Positions 44,746 to 53,987 of a stretch of 64,000 bases of DNA are shown piece after piece. The notes beneath the pieces were generated by a model. The model was given only the letters and a program-made list of their open reading frames with translations, was not told where the DNA came from and did not search any database. Position 1 is the stretch's first letter, and each line of letters begins with the position of its first letter. The DNA lies in the NCBI RefSeq assembly GCF_004421005.1, contig NZ_CP038026.1, positions 868,001 through 932,000 of the forward strand, written 5' to 3'. This stretch comes from Pseudoduganella plicata (GTDB taxonomy: Bacteria; Pseudomonadota; Gammaproteobacteria; Burkholderiales; Burkholderiaceae_D). Made by a program: the position numbers and the translations under genes.

Positions 44746-44763
44746 CGGCTTCTCCTTGCGCCG

Positions 44764-45972
44764 TCAGGCAAGATCGGGCAGACCCGCGACAGCGTCACGC
44801 ACGCGCGCATCGTGGCCCCGGGCGATATGAAACAGCCCGGCGCAGACAGCCAGCGCCACGGGTACGCCGCACAGCGCGTACGCCTGCAACGTGTAGCCGA
44901 AGCGCTCGCAGATGGCGTTATACAGCTCCAGCCCCAGTGCGATGTACAGGCAATACAACAGGCTCATGGCGGCCGACGTCAGGCTCATCGACTGTCCGGT
45001 GGCGGTCAGCGCGATACGGATCAGCGCCCCGTTGAAGAGCCCAAAGCCGGCGGAAAACACGAACATGCAGGCGATGAACAGCTGCGGCTGGCCGGCCGCG
45101 AAGCCGGCACCGCCCAGCCCGACCACCGCCAGCACGCCGCCCTGGCGCAGAAGCCGTCCGAGCGGCAGCTCCCCGCCCATGCGCCCGATGGCAAAGGTGC
45201 TCAGGACGAAACCGACAAAGATGGCGCACTGCCAGGCGATGTAGGTGCCGTAGCTGGCGCCGCCGTGCTGCAGTAGGATGGCGGGCGAGAGGCCGATCCA
45301 CGCCGTCAGCGGTGTAATGGCGAGCCCCGCGACCAGAATGCCAAGCATGAAGGTGCGGTTGGTGAAGATGGCGCGGTAGCTGGCGGTCAGGCTCTTGTCG
45401 CCGGCCGCCAGCGGCTTGCCGCCGCCCGCCGGCATCGTCCGCGCCAGGCCGAGCCACGCGACGGCACCCAGCACGAACGCCGTGACGAACACGGCGCGCC
45501 AGTCGAACACGCTGATGACGGCACTGCCGGCCACGGGTCCGATCAGCGGGGCGAACACGGTGGTGTTTCCCATCAGGGTCGTCAGCTTGACGGCGCGTGT
45601 GTCGTCGAACAGTTCATGGATGGCTGCGTAGCCGATAAAGATGAAGCACGAGCCCATGCCCTGGAAGAAGCGGATCGCAAGAAATTGCGGCGCCGACCCC
45701 GCCATAGGCACCAGCGCGGTGGCCAACAGGAAGAACGCCGCGCCGCCCAGCATCACGCGGCGCTTGCCAATGCGGTCCGCCAGCGGTCCCAGGCCGATCT
45801 GCAGCGTGCAGCCGCCCAGGATGTACAGGCTCAGCGACAGGCCGATATACCGGCTGGGCCCGCCAAACTCCGCCATGACGCTCGGCATGCCAGGCATGAT
45901 CATGTCGTTGGTCAGATAGACCGTCAGCTCGTAGAGCAGGAAAAAAGCCGAAAACCACCACAGACGCTTCAT
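44764..45972 (-). CDS. MFS multidrug exporter, MdfA-like
   Basis: A 402-residue inner-membrane transporter with 12 spans. It closely follows E. coli MdfA in recall: the first span FFLLYELTVYLTNDMIMPGM carries the membrane-buried Glu and Asp of MdfA, then GPLADRIGKRRVML (motif A), FFQGMGSCFIFIGYAAIHEL, and TTLMGNTTVFAPLIGPVAGSA (motif C of drug exporters). It likely exports the product of the neighbouring dioxygenase-acetyltransferase-glycosyltransferase set or provides resistance to it. It is the first gene of that unit, divergent from mscS. Confidence 0.85.
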   Translation of the reverse strand: MKRLWWFSAFFLLYELTVYLTNDMIMPGMPSVMAEFGGPSRYIGLSLSLYILGGCTLQIGLGPLADRIGKRRVMLGGAAFFLLATALVPMAGSAPQFLAIRFFQGMGSCFIFIGYAAIHELFDDTRAVKLTTLMGNTTVFAPLIGPVAGSAVISVFDWRAVFVTAFVLGAVAWLGLARTMPAGGGKPLAAGDKSLTASYRAIFTNRTFMLGILVAGLAITPLTAWIGLSPAILLQHGGASYGTYIAWQCAIFVGFVLSTFAIGRMGGELPLGRLLRQGGVLAVVGLGGAGFAAGQPQLFIACMFVFSAGFGLFNGALIRIALTATGQSMSLTSAAMSLLYCLYIALGLELYNAICERFGYTLQAYALCGVPVALAVCAGLFHIARGHDARVRDAVAGLPDLA

Positions 45973-46000
45973 GAATCCTCCGGTCAGGTTACGCGGCTCC

Positions 46001-46070
46001 GATACCAGCTGGACAGCAATCGGTATTGGATTGGCATGTATACTAGAACAAGTGGAATTGCATTGGTATC
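46001..46070. promoter_or_regulatory. Repeat-rich divergent promoter region of the exporter operon
   Basis: Within the 200-base region between the MFS and mscS genes there are recurrent GGTAT motifs: a 7-base inverted pair GATACCA (46001-46007) and TGGTATC (46064-46070), plus CGGTATTGG at 46021-46029, and a TATACT (46039-46044) that could be a -10 box. Such an arrangement could bind a local regulator, but none is encoded beside the operon. Confidence 0.35.
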
Positions 46071-46176
46071 GTTTTGTGGTCTTTTTTCATCCACCGCTTT
46101 CGTTGCCTCACTGAACCGTGTGATTGGCTTGCCGCTGTGCTTGTTACCCTGCCGACAAGCAAAAGCCGGAGGCAAC

Positions 46177-47331
46177 ATGAAGTTCTGGAGTCAATTCACC
46201 TTTGTGCGCAGTATCGAACTGGAGAACTGGCTGACCGCGGGCGCCGTCGCCGTGGCGGCGTTCGTGCTGATGCATGCGCTAATCGCGTGGGCACGGCGGC
46301 GCATCGCCAGGCTGGCCGAAGCCGGCAAGTCGGACCGGCCCTATGCCGAAGTGCTGGCCGCCACGCTGGGCCGTACCAGCATGGTCGCCGTGGCGCTGAC
46401 GGCCATCCTGATCGGGTTGACGGTGCTGGACCTGCCGACGCCGTGGGACCTGCGCGTGCGGAACCTGTGGTTCATCACCCTGGGCACGCAACTGGTGCTG
46501 TACGTCGACCATGCGGTGTCCGTGACGTCACGGCGTTATTTCCGCACCCACGCGAAGGCTCCCGACGCGCCGGCCACGGTGGCCCATACGCTCCTCAACT
46601 GGGCGATGAAGACGGTGCTGTGGACCGTGTTCCTGCTGGCCGTGCTGGCCAATCTGGGGATCAATATCTCGGCGTTCGTCGCCAGCCTGGGCATCGGCGG
46701 CGTGGCCGTCGCGCTGGCCGTTCAGAACATCCTGGGCGACCTGTTCGCGTCGCTGTCGATCGCGGTCGACAAGCCGTTCGAGGTGGGCGACGCGATCGTC
46801 GTCAACGGTGTCTCCGGCGCGGTGGAAAAGGTGGGGCTGAAGACGACGCGCATCCGCGCCGACAGCGGTGAGCAGGTCGTCATTGCCAACGCCGACCTGC
46901 TCAAGAACACGGTCCGCAACTACAAGCGGATGGCCAACCGCCGCGTGGCATTCCCGCTGCTGCTCGACCCGGCCACGCCGGTGGCGGTGGCGCGCGAGAT
47001 TCCGGCACGGATGAAGGAAATCGTGGAGCGGCAGGAATCGGTGCGCTTCGACCGTGCCCACCTGAAGAACGTGACGCAGGATGCACTGGAGTTCGAGGTC
47101 GTGTACTTTGTACTGGTGCCATCGTACGGCACCTTCATGGACACGCAGCAGCAGGTGCTGCTGGGCGCCCTGGAGCTGATGGAGGAACTGGGCGTGGGCA
47201 ATGTGCGCCCCGTTCAGCGCGTGGCCGTGGACATGGCGCGCGGCCTGCACGTCGTTGGCGAGGAAGATCAGGACTCCGAAGCCGGGAACGAGCCGGCGCC
47301 GGCCGCGCGGCTGGGCGTGCGCACGGTATGA
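46177..47331 (+). CDS. MscS family mechanosensitive channel
   Basis: A 384-residue inner-membrane protein. Membrane segments at about 18-40, 62-85, 95-115 and 140-170; the pore-lining and hook region is GINISAFVASLGIGGVAVAL, AVQNILGDLFASLSIAVDKP. The C-terminal beta domain (FEVGDAIVVNGVSGAVEKVG) and the alpha-beta tail follow. It is expected to release solutes on hypo-osmotic shock. The ATG follows GGAGGCAAC. A longer open frame upstream of it, across the divergent region, has no plausible start. Confidence 0.88.
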   Translation: MKFWSQFTFVRSIELENWLTAGAVAVAAFVLMHALIAWARRRIARLAEAGKSDRPYAEVLAATLGRTSMVAVALTAILIGLTVLDLPTPWDLRVRNLWFITLGTQLVLYVDHAVSVTSRRYFRTHAKAPDAPATVAHTLLNWAMKTVLWTVFLLAVLANLGINISAFVASLGIGGVAVALAVQNILGDLFASLSIAVDKPFEVGDAIVVNGVSGAVEKVGLKTTRIRADSGEQVVIANADLLKNTVRNYKRMANRRVAFPLLLDPATPVAVAREIPARMKEIVERQESVRFDRAHLKNVTQDALEFEVVYFVLVPSYGTFMDTQQQVLLGALELMEELGVGNVRPVQRVAVDMARGLHVVGEEDQDSEAGNEPAPAARLGVRTV

Positions 47332-47418
47332 GGCATTGTCTTACATGACCGGAGCGCGACGCGAATTGCTGATAGATTATGTTGACTGAAATCTCATAAC
47401 CCATCTGTCAAACCGCCC

Positions 47419-48486
47419 ATGAAAACGTTTCACTGCGACAAATGTTCCCAACAGGTCTTTTTTGAAAACACCGTCTGCTTCAACTGCGGCAGCATGCTGG
47501 GCTACCAGCCGGCGCTGCGCCGCATCAACAGCTTCGAACCTGCCGCCGACGGTCTCTGGCGCAGCCTGAACCGCCTCGATGAAGGCAAACTGTACAAGCA
47601 GTGCGCCAACTACGTGCAGCACGACGTGTGCAACTGGATGCTGCCGGCGGACGATCCGCACGACCTGTGCGAGTCCTGCCAGCTGACGGTCGTCATTCCC
47701 GCGCTGTCGTCGGAAAAGAACCGCGTGCTGTGGTCGCGGCTGGAAGCGGCCAAGCGCCGCCTGCTGTTTTCGCTGGCAACACTGCATCTTACGCCCGTCT
47801 CCAAGGAGGTCGAGCCGGACACCGGCCTGGCCTTCGAGTTCCTGGAAGACGGCGTGTCCGACCAGACGGTGATGACGGGCCATGCCAACGGCCTGATCAC
47901 GCTGAACATCGCCGAAGCCGATCCGGCCGAACGCGAGCGCACGCGCGAACAAATGCACGAACGTTATCGCACGCTGCTGGGACACTTCCGCCATGAGAGC
48001 GGCCATTATTATTTCGACCGGCTGGTCGTCGGTACCGACTGGATCGACGAGTACCGGGCCCTGTTCGGCGACGAGCGAGCCGATTACGGCGAGGCGCTCA
48101 AGCGCCATTACGCCGAGGGTCCGCGCGCCGACTGGGCGTCGCATTTCGTCAGCAGCTATGCCAGCTCGCACCCGTGGGAGGACTGGGCCGAGACGTGGGC
48201 CCACTACCTGCACATGATGGACACGCTGGAGACGGCGCATTCGTGCGGCCTGGCGCTGAACCCGCCCAAGCCGAACGAGCCGGCGCTGGAGATTGCCGTG
48301 CCGCCCGCAAAGACGGACGCGTTCGACGAAACCGTCAGCGAATGGTTCGCGCTGACGTACGTCCTGAACAGCCTGAATCGCAGCATCGGCATGCCGGACT
48401 CCTATCCGTTCACGCTCAGCACGCCCGTTCTGGAGAAGCTCGCGTTCGTCCACAAGGTCGTGCGGGCGCAGATGAAGGCCGCCTGA
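47419..48486 (+). CDS. Putative zinc-binding metallopeptidase with zinc ribbon
   Basis: A 355-residue cytosolic protein of the PF10005 type. The N-terminal zinc ribbon has C6-C9 and C20-C23 (CDKC and CFNC), and the catalytic motif HESGHYYFD fits HExxH, preceded by GHFRHE. Another Glu-rich motif, EDWAETWAHYLH, supplies the third zinc ligand as in gluzincins. The substrate is unknown. It stands alone downstream of mscS, 87 bases apart. Confidence 0.8.
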   Translation: MKTFHCDKCSQQVFFENTVCFNCGSMLGYQPALRRINSFEPAADGLWRSLNRLDEGKLYKQCANYVQHDVCNWMLPADDPHDLCESCQLTVVIPALSSEKNRVLWSRLEAAKRRLLFSLATLHLTPVSKEVEPDTGLAFEFLEDGVSDQTVMTGHANGLITLNIAEADPAERERTREQMHERYRTLLGHFRHESGHYYFDRLVVGTDWIDEYRALFGDERADYGEALKRHYAEGPRADWASHFVSSYASSHPWEDWAETWAHYLHMMDTLETAHSCGLALNPPKPNEPALEIAVPPAKTDAFDETVSEWFALTYVLNSLNRSIGMPDSYPFTLSTPVLEKLAFVHKVVRAQMKAA

Positions 48487-48499
48487 CGCCGTTCAGCGG

Positions 48500-49387
48500 C
48501 TACTCGCCGAATTCGGCCGCGATCAGCTCGCGTAGCCACGTGTTGCCGGGATCCTGGCCGAAGCGGCGGTGCCAGAACACATTGGTCTGCAAGGTCGGCA
48601 ATGTCAGCGGCGGCTCGATCCACGTCAGCCCGAATGGCGCCGCGGCGCGCTCGGCGAGCTTTTGCGGCACCGTTACCACCAGGTCGCCGGCGCCGACGAT
48701 GTACGGCACCGCCGTGAAGTGCGGCACGCTGGCCGCCGGCACGACACCGGCCCTGGCCAGCAGGCCGTTGATGCGGTCGTACGGACTGTCCACCGCATCG
48801 ACGATCAGGTGCGCGGCGCCGACGAAGCGCCCGGCGTCGACAACGCCCTGGGTCAGCGGATGTCCGGCGCGCAGCAGTGTCACGAAGCGCTGGCGGAACA
48901 GGTGACGCTGGAACAGCGCTTCGGACATGTCGTCGAAGGCGCCGATCGCCACGTCGACGCGGCCCGTTTCCATGGCCTCCTTCAGCGCGATGCTGCCGGC
49001 ACGCACGGAACTGACGCGCACGCGCGGCGCCAGCGCGCGGCAGCGCTCGATCAGCACGGGCATGAAATAGACCTCGCCCACGTCGCTCAGCGCGACCGTG
49101 AAGCGCCGCTCGCTGGTGGCAGGATCGAAGCCGCTGCGGTAGTTCAGCGCCAGCGCCACGTTGTCCAGCGCCGCGCCGATCGGCTCGGCCAGCTGCTCGG
49201 CAAACGGTGTCGGCTGCATGCCCAGCGCCGTGCGCACGAACAGCTCGTCGCCGAACGCCTTGCGCAGCCGCGCCAGCGCGTTGCTGACGGCCGACTGCGT
49301 CAATCCCAGCCGCCGCGCGGCCGCCGAGATCTGGCGCTCGCGGTACACATGCTGAAAGACTGCCAGCAGGTTCAGGTCGATATCCAT
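48500..49387 (-). CDS. LysR family transcriptional regulator
   Basis: A 295-residue regulator: an N-terminal winged helix ([45 protein letters not shown]) and a co-inducer domain ([19 protein letters not shown]). It is transcribed away from hmgA with about 170 bases between starts, so it is the likely regulator of that gene. A dyad ATCAATA-N13-TATTGAT lies just upstream of its start. The effector is unknown; homogentisate is a reasonable guess. The start at 49385-49387 was chosen over one four codons upstream because it begins the family MDxDLNLL motif. Confidence 0.88.
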   Translation of the reverse strand: MDIDLNLLAVFQHVYRERQISAAARRLGLTQSAVSNALARLRKAFGDELFVRTALGMQPTPFAEQLAEPIGAALDNVALALNYRSGFDPATSERRFTVALSDVGEVYFMPVLIERCRALAPRVRVSSVRAGSIALKEAMETGRVDVAIGAFDDMSEALFQRHLFRQRFVTLLRAGHPLTQGVVDAGRFVGAAHLIVDAVDSPYDRINGLLARAGVVPAASVPHFTAVPYIVGAGDLVVTVPQKLAERAAAPFGLTWIEPPLTLPTLQTNVFWHRRFGQDPGNTWLRELIAAEFGE

Positions 49388-49406
49388 GGCATCTAGCATT
49401 TATAAA

Positions 49407-49433
49407 ATCAATAGTCTACATTCAAGTATTGAT
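49407..49433. promoter_or_regulatory. LysR-type interrupted dyad between regulator and hmgA
   Basis: A perfect 7-base inverted repeat, ATCAATA and TATTGAT, separated by 13 bases, 20-46 bases upstream of the LysR start and between it and hmgA. The size and position fit a LysR-type binding site that would autoregulate the regulator and activate hmgA. Confidence 0.5.
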
Positions 49434-49478
49434 CTCGTAAAATCCCTGACCTTGCTTTACAGTGCCGCCAAGATAAAA

Positions 49479-49537
49479 AAAACCGGTGACAGGCTCCTGT
49501 TTTCACATGCCGAAAACAGGAGCCTGTCACCGGTTTT
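49479..49537. repeat. Perfect 26-bp inverted repeat (long hairpin) in the hmgA leader
   Basis: Arms 49479-49504 and 49512-49537 are perfectly complementary over 26 bases with a 7-base loop (ACATGCC). Each arm contains ACCGGTGACAGGCTCC. The hairpin ends 19 bases before the hmgA ATG and just before the ribosome-binding site. On the minus strand it is followed by eight T residues, so it would act as an intrinsic terminator for leftward transcription; on the plus strand only TTTTC follows. It may be a dispersed palindromic repeat of this genome, a transcriptional insulator, or a leader regulatory structure. Confidence 0.8.
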
Positions 49538-49556
49538 CAAAAAAAGGAGACCTGCC

Positions 49557-50864
49557 ATGGAAGCAACCAGCCTGCCGAGCGGCTATCTGACCGGGTTCGG
49601 CAACGAATTCGCCACCGAGGCGCTGCCGGGCGCCCTGCCCGCGCACCGCAACTCGCCGCAGCGCGCGCCGTACGGCCTGTATGCCGAGCAGATTTCCGGC
49701 ACGGCGTTCACCGCGCCGCGCAGCCATAACCGCCGCTCCTGGCTATACCGCATCCGGCCGGCCGCGCAGCACGGCGAATTCGAACGGATCGACAACGGCC
49801 GCATCGTCAGCGCCTTCACCAACGCGGCGCCGCCGAATCAGCTGCGCTGGGACCCGCTGCCGTTCCCGGACGCACCGACGGACTTCATCGAAGGCTGGGT
49901 CACGATGGCCGGCAACGGTTCGCCCGAGGCCATGACGGGTTGCGCCATCCACCTGTACGCGGCCAACCGCTCCATGGCGGACCGCTATTTTTATGACGCG
50001 GATGGCGAGCTGCTGGTCGTGCCGCAGCAGGGCCGCCTGCGGCTGCGCACGGAAATGGGGGTGCTGGACGTGGAACCGCAGCAGATTGCCGTGATCCCGC
50101 GCGGTGTGCGCTTCTCCGTGGATCTGCCCGACGGCAGCGCGCGCGGCTATCTCTGCGAAAACTTCGGCGCGCTGCTGCAGCTGCCGGACCTGGGGCCGAT
50201 CGGCTCGAACGGCCTGGCCAACCCGCGCGACTTCGAGACGCCGGTGGCCGCCTTCGAGGAACGCGAGGGGGAATGTGAACTGGTGGCGAAATTCTGCGGC
50301 AATCTATGGCGTGCGCCGATCGGCCACTCGCCGCTGGACGTCGTTGCCTGGCACGGCAACTATGCGCCCTACCGCTACGACCTGCGCCACTTCAACACGA
50401 TCGGCTCGATCAGTTACGACCACCCGGACCCGTCCATCTTCCTCGTGCTGCAGGCGCCTTCGGACACGCCCGGTGTCGACACGCTGGATTTCGTCATCTT
50501 CCCGCCACGCTGGCTGGCGGGAGAAAACACGTTCCGGCCGCCGTGGTTCCACCGCAACGTCGCCAGCGAATTCATGGGACTGATCCACGGCGCCTACGAC
50601 GCCAAGGAGGGCGGCGGCTTCGTGCCGGGCGGCGCCAGCCTGCACAACTGCATGAGCGGCCACGGTCCCGACGCGGCCACCTTCGACAAGGCCAGTGCCG
50701 CCGACACCAGCAAGCCCGCCAAGGTGGCGGACACGATGGCGTTCATGTTCGAGACGAGGAATGTGATCGTGCCGACGGCGCACGCGCTGGCGACGCCGCT
50801 GCGGCAGTGCGAATATCAGCGCTGCTGGGATGGGATACGCAAGAACTTCAACGGCGCGCCGTAA
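49557..50864 (+). CDS. hmgA: Homogentisate 1,2-dioxygenase
   Basis: A 435-residue enzyme of tyrosine/phenylalanine degradation that opens the ring of homogentisate to maleylacetoacetate. Conserved segments are [28 protein letters not shown] and the iron site: H in [12 protein letters not shown] with the Glu six residues on, and the second His in [10 protein letters not shown]. The ATG at 49557, after AAAGGAGACC, gives the family length. The usual partners (fumarylacetoacetase, maleylacetoacetate isomerase) are not adjacent. It is divergent from a LysR gene and its leader holds a long hairpin. Confidence 0.93.
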   Translation: MEATSLPSGYLTGFGNEFATEALPGALPAHRNSPQRAPYGLYAEQISGTAFTAPRSHNRRSWLYRIRPAAQHGEFERIDNGRIVSAFTNAAPPNQLRWDPLPFPDAPTDFIEGWVTMAGNGSPEAMTGCAIHLYAANRSMADRYFYDADGELLVVPQQGRLRLRTEMGVLDVEPQQIAVIPRGVRFSVDLPDGSARGYLCENFGALLQLPDLGPIGSNGLANPRDFETPVAAFEEREGECELVAKFCGNLWRAPIGHSPLDVVAWHGNYAPYRYDLRHFNTIGSISYDHPDPSIFLVLQAPSDTPGVDTLDFVIFPPRWLAGENTFRPPWFHRNVASEFMGLIHGAYDAKEGGGFVPGGASLHNCMSGHGPDAATFDKASAADTSKPAKVADTMAFMFETRNVIVPTAHALATPLRQCEYQRCWDGIRKNFNGAP

Positions 50865-50877
50865 TCACACCGGCTTA

Positions 50878-51024
50878 TTACATCGACGTCGGCGGCATCG
50901 GGCCGTCGACGAACGGCTGGCCCGACCTGTCGAAAGCGCGCACGAACGCGGCCCACAGGTTACGGGCAGCGCGGCGGATGGCACCGTGGGTCTGGATCGG
51001 CAGGGCGTGGCTGTAAGCGGACAT
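50878..51024 (-). CDS. Small protein, unknown (48 residues)
   Basis: A frame from an ATG at 51022-51024 to a TAA at 50878-50880, with protein-like composition (MSAYSHALPIQTHGAIRRAA, NLWAAFVRAFDRSGQPFVDG). It fits the pattern of short, Arg/Ala-rich proteins with one amphipathic helix. There is no strong ribosome-binding site, so the call is tentative. It fills most of the space between hmgA and the siderophore receptor. Confidence 0.4.
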   Translation of the reverse strand: MSAYSHALPIQTHGAIRRAARNLWAAFVRAFDRSGQPFVDGPMPPTSM

Positions 51025-51149
51025 CGTTTTGACTAGTTGGTGTTAAGCAATGGGCGTAGCTTACGCACCGCCAGCCCATCAATCCAATTGCGATTTCCCA
51101 TCTCGGCCATTCACGGCGCTGATGACCGTGCCGCGGAGCATCCACACTT

Positions 51150-51168
51150 GATAATGATTATCATTTAC
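51150..51168. promoter_or_regulatory. Fur box upstream of the TonB siderophore receptor
   Basis: GATAATGATTATCATTTAC agrees with the 19-base Fur consensus at 16 positions. It ends 36 bases before the receptor ATG, so it should overlap the promoter and repress the gene when iron is plentiful. Confidence 0.8.
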
Positions 51169-51204
51169 GGCATGATGGCGCCTCCCTGAAACACCGGCCA
51201 CGAC

Positions 51205-53292
51205 ATGATTCTCCGCCCGCTCCATCTCGCCATCGCGCTCGCCTTCCCTGCCGCCGCCCTGGCCCAGCCCGACGACACGGACCTGCAGGCCGTCCGCATC
51301 ACCGCCGCCAGGGCGCAGGGCTTCGTGCCGAACACCGTCGAAGCAGGCACGTTCCGCGGCGCGGACATCATGGAGGTCCCGTCCACCGTCAACGTCATCA
51401 CGCGCGAAGTGCTGGAGCTGCAGGCTGCCGCCGGCCTGTACGACGCCCTGCGCAACACGGCCGGCGTGACGCGCCAGCAGAACGGCGGCGAGACGTGGGA
51501 CCAGCTGGTCATCCGCGGCATCGCTGTCGAGAACCGCACCAATTATCGTCTGAACGGCTCCCTTCCCGTGATGAACTTCTCGCAGGTGCCGATGGAGAAT
51601 AAGGAAAGAGTCGAGGTGCTCAAGGGCGCCACGGCGCTTTACTACGGCTTCACGTCGCCGGCCGGCGTGGTGAACTTCGTCACCAAACGGGCTGGCGCGA
51701 AGGACATCACCACGACGGGGCTGGTCGTCGACGACAACGGCAGCGCCGTAGCATCGGTGGACGTTGGGCGCCGCTTCGGCAACGTGGGCGTACGCGTCAA
51801 CGCCGCCGGTGGCACGCTGGGGTCGCACATGGACGATGTCGGCAACGGCAACCGCGCCTTTGTCTCGGCCGCGCTGGACTGGACCGTCAGCCCGCGCCTG
51901 CGGGTCAAGGCGGACGTGGAATACGATCGCCGCCGCATCACCGAGCAGGCGGGCATCGCGCTGCCCACAGCCGTGACGGGCGTCATTGCGCTGCCGCATC
52001 CTGTCGATCCGCGCCGTGCCGTGGGCCCGGACTGGGCGCTGTTTGCCACCGAATCGAAGAACGTGCAGCTGCGCGCCGACTACGCAGTCAACGACGACTG
52101 GGTGCTGACGGTCGAAGGCGGTCATGCGGAGACGGCACGCACGCGCCGGCTCGCCATTTTTCGCCTGAATAACGCAGCGGCCGTGACGACCGGCGCGGGG
52201 CGCATCGCCGGCAATATCCAGGACCTGGACGTGGATTCCACCATGCTGCGCGCGGAACTGGCCGGCACCGTCACGACCGGCCCTGTGCGCCACGATGTCA
52301 CCTTCGGCGTGGCTCGCACCGACAAGGGCCAGGCGCCGATCTACCAATCCAACTACACGATCGCGGCGCAGAGCCTGTACGATCCGACGTTCATGTCGGG
52401 CGTAAAAGGCATCACGTTCAGCGCCATGCCGACAACGCCAACGACGGCCGCGCTGGACAGCCGCGACACGGGCCTGTATGCCATCGACCGCATGGCGCTG
52501 TCGGACCAGTGGCAGCTCATTACCGCCGTGCGCGCTGTGCGCTTGCGCAGCGACCAGGGTGCCAATCACTACGCCGTCAGCAAGACGACGCCGATGGCGG
52601 CCCTGGTCTGGCAGCCGACCCGCGACGTGTCGCTGTACGCTTCGGCCGCGCAAGGTCTGGAGGAAGGCGACACGGCACCGACGGGCAGCGCCAACCAGGG
52701 CGAACGCCTGGCGCCGGGCGTCAGCCGCCAGCGCGAAATCGGCATGCGCTGGCGCGCACCGGTCGGTACGCTGCTGCAACTGGCCTTGTTCGATATCGAT
52801 CGCCCCGGCTACTACACCAACGCGGCCAACGTGTTCACCGCCGACGGCGAACAGCGCTATCGCGGCATCGAAGCCTCGGCCCAGGGCAAGCTGACGCCGC
52901 GCCTGTCGTGGCAGGCATCGGCCCAGCTGATCGGCCCGACGTTCCGCGACATCGGCGCCGCCTACGACGGCAAGCTGCCGGAAAACGCCTCGAAGCGGAC
53001 GGCCAGCGCGTTCCTGTCCTACGACATCGCGGCCGTGCCCGGGCTGTCGTTCAACGCCGGCGCCTACTATACGGGCCGGCGTCCCGTAAACGATCTCAAT
53101 CAGGCGTTCCTGGGCGGGACCACGCTGTACTCGGCCGGCGGGCGCTATGCGACCGAGCTGCTGGGACAGCGCACGACGTGGCAGCTCAACGTGGACAACG
53201 CCGCCGACAAGCGTTACTGGGCCAGCGCCGGCACGCGCCTGGCGGCGGGACTGCCGCGCACCGTCAAGCTGACGGTGAAGGTGGACTGGTAA
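51205..53292 (+). CDS. TonB-dependent siderophore receptor
   Basis: A 695-residue outer-membrane receptor with a signal peptide (MILRPLHLAIALAFPAAALA), a TonB box region, a plug domain (MEVPSTVNVITREVLELQAA, RVEVLKGATALYYG, AGVVNFVTKRA) and a barrel ending in LTVKVDW with the C-terminal aromatic. The pattern QLVIRGIAVENRTNYRLNG is that of ferrisiderophore receptors. A Fur box sits in its promoter, so it takes up an iron complex under iron limitation. Its substrate is unknown; no siderophore synthesis genes are nearby. It converges with the flavin reductase. Confidence 0.88.
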   Translation: MILRPLHLAIALAFPAAALAQPDDTDLQAVRITAARAQGFVPNTVEAGTFRGADIMEVPSTVNVITREVLELQAAAGLYDALRNTAGVTRQQNGGETWDQLVIRGIAVENRTNYRLNGSLPVMNFSQVPMENKERVEVLKGATALYYGFTSPAGVVNFVTKRAGAKDITTTGLVVDDNGSAVASVDVGRRFGNVGVRVNAAGGTLGSHMDDVGNGNRAFVSAALDWTVSPRLRVKADVEYDRRRITEQAGIALPTAVTGVIALPHPVDPRRAVGPDWALFATESKNVQLRADYAVNDDWVLTVEGGHAETARTRRLAIFRLNNAAAVTTGAGRIAGNIQDLDVDSTMLRAELAGTVTTGPVRHDVTFGVARTDKGQAPIYQSNYTIAAQSLYDPTFMSGVKGITFSAMPTTPTTAALDSRDTGLYAIDRMALSDQWQLITAVRAVRLRSDQGANHYAVSKTTPMAALVWQPTRDVSLYASAAQGLEEGDTAPTGSANQGERLAPGVSRQREIGMRWRAPVGTLLQLALFDIDRPGYYTNAANVFTADGEQRYRGIEASAQGKLTPRLSWQASAQLIGPTFRDIGAAYDGKLPENASKRTASAFLSYDIAAVPGLSFNAGAYYTGRRPVNDLNQAFLGGTTLYSAGGRYATELLGQRTTWQLNVDNAADKRYWASAGTRLAAGLPRTVKLTVKVDW

Positions 53293-53295
53293 CGA

Positions 53296-53877
53296 TCAGG
53301 CGCCGGCGTTGCCGTCCAGCGGCTCGCCGATCGCATAGTAATGGCCGCCGGCCACGTGGTGCAGGCTGCGCCACCCGGGCCCGGCCTGCTCGAAGTGCCA
53401 GTGGCCCTCGGCAAACACGCGCGTATCGGACCATGCCGCTTCGACTTCGCCGATGAACAGGTCGTAGGTCTGCTGGTTGTGCGGCTCCGGCACCAGCCGG
53501 CACGCCAGCCACGCGGCGCAGCCTTCCACCAGCGGCGCGGTTTCGCCGTCGATGCGAAACAGCGTGACACCACATTTCTCCAGCTTGTCCGGGTCGTCCG
53601 CCAAGGTCATGTTGCCGACCGCCTGCGTCAGTGCCAGCTGGCGCGCGGCCGGCACCTGCAAGACAAAGCGCCCGCCCGCCTCGACCAGCGCGCGCGTCTT
53701 CGTGCTCTTGTCCAGCACCACCGTCACCTTCGGTGGCGCAAAATCGAGCGCGCAGGCCCACGCTGCGGCCATCACGTTGTCCACGCCGGCGTGACTGGCG
53801 GAGACGAGGACGGTCGGGCCGTGGTTCAGCAGGCGGTAGGCTTTAGCCAGTTCGACGGGGGCGATGTGAGGGTTCAT
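53296..53877 (-). CDS. Flavin reductase family protein
   Basis: A 193-residue FMN-binding split-barrel protein: NHGPTVLVSASHAGVDNVMA, AAAWACALDFAPPKVTVVLDKSTKTR, FVLQVP and a C-terminal GGHYYAIGEPLDGN. It likely reduces flavin with NAD(P)H for an oxygenase or handles flavin-dependent chemistry; the partner is unknown. Just 3 bases separate its stop from that of the siderophore receptor, but they are convergent. A role in reductive iron release is possible but speculative. Confidence 0.8.
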   Translation of the reverse strand: MNPHIAPVELAKAYRLLNHGPTVLVSASHAGVDNVMAAAWACALDFAPPKVTVVLDKSTKTRALVEAGGRFVLQVPAARQLALTQAVGNMTLADDPDKLEKCGVTLFRIDGETAPLVEGCAAWLACRLVPEPHNQQTYDLFIGEVEAAWSDTRVFAEGHWHFEQAGPGWRSLHHVAGGHYYAIGEPLDGNAGA

Positions 53878-53987
53878 GGCGAGTCCGATTCGTGAGAGCC
53901 CCGATTATAGCGGCGCGGGCACTGGCGTGCCGGACGTCCTCGGGCGACAATAGGTCGGCAAATGGTGCGGCCAATCATGGAGGAAGC

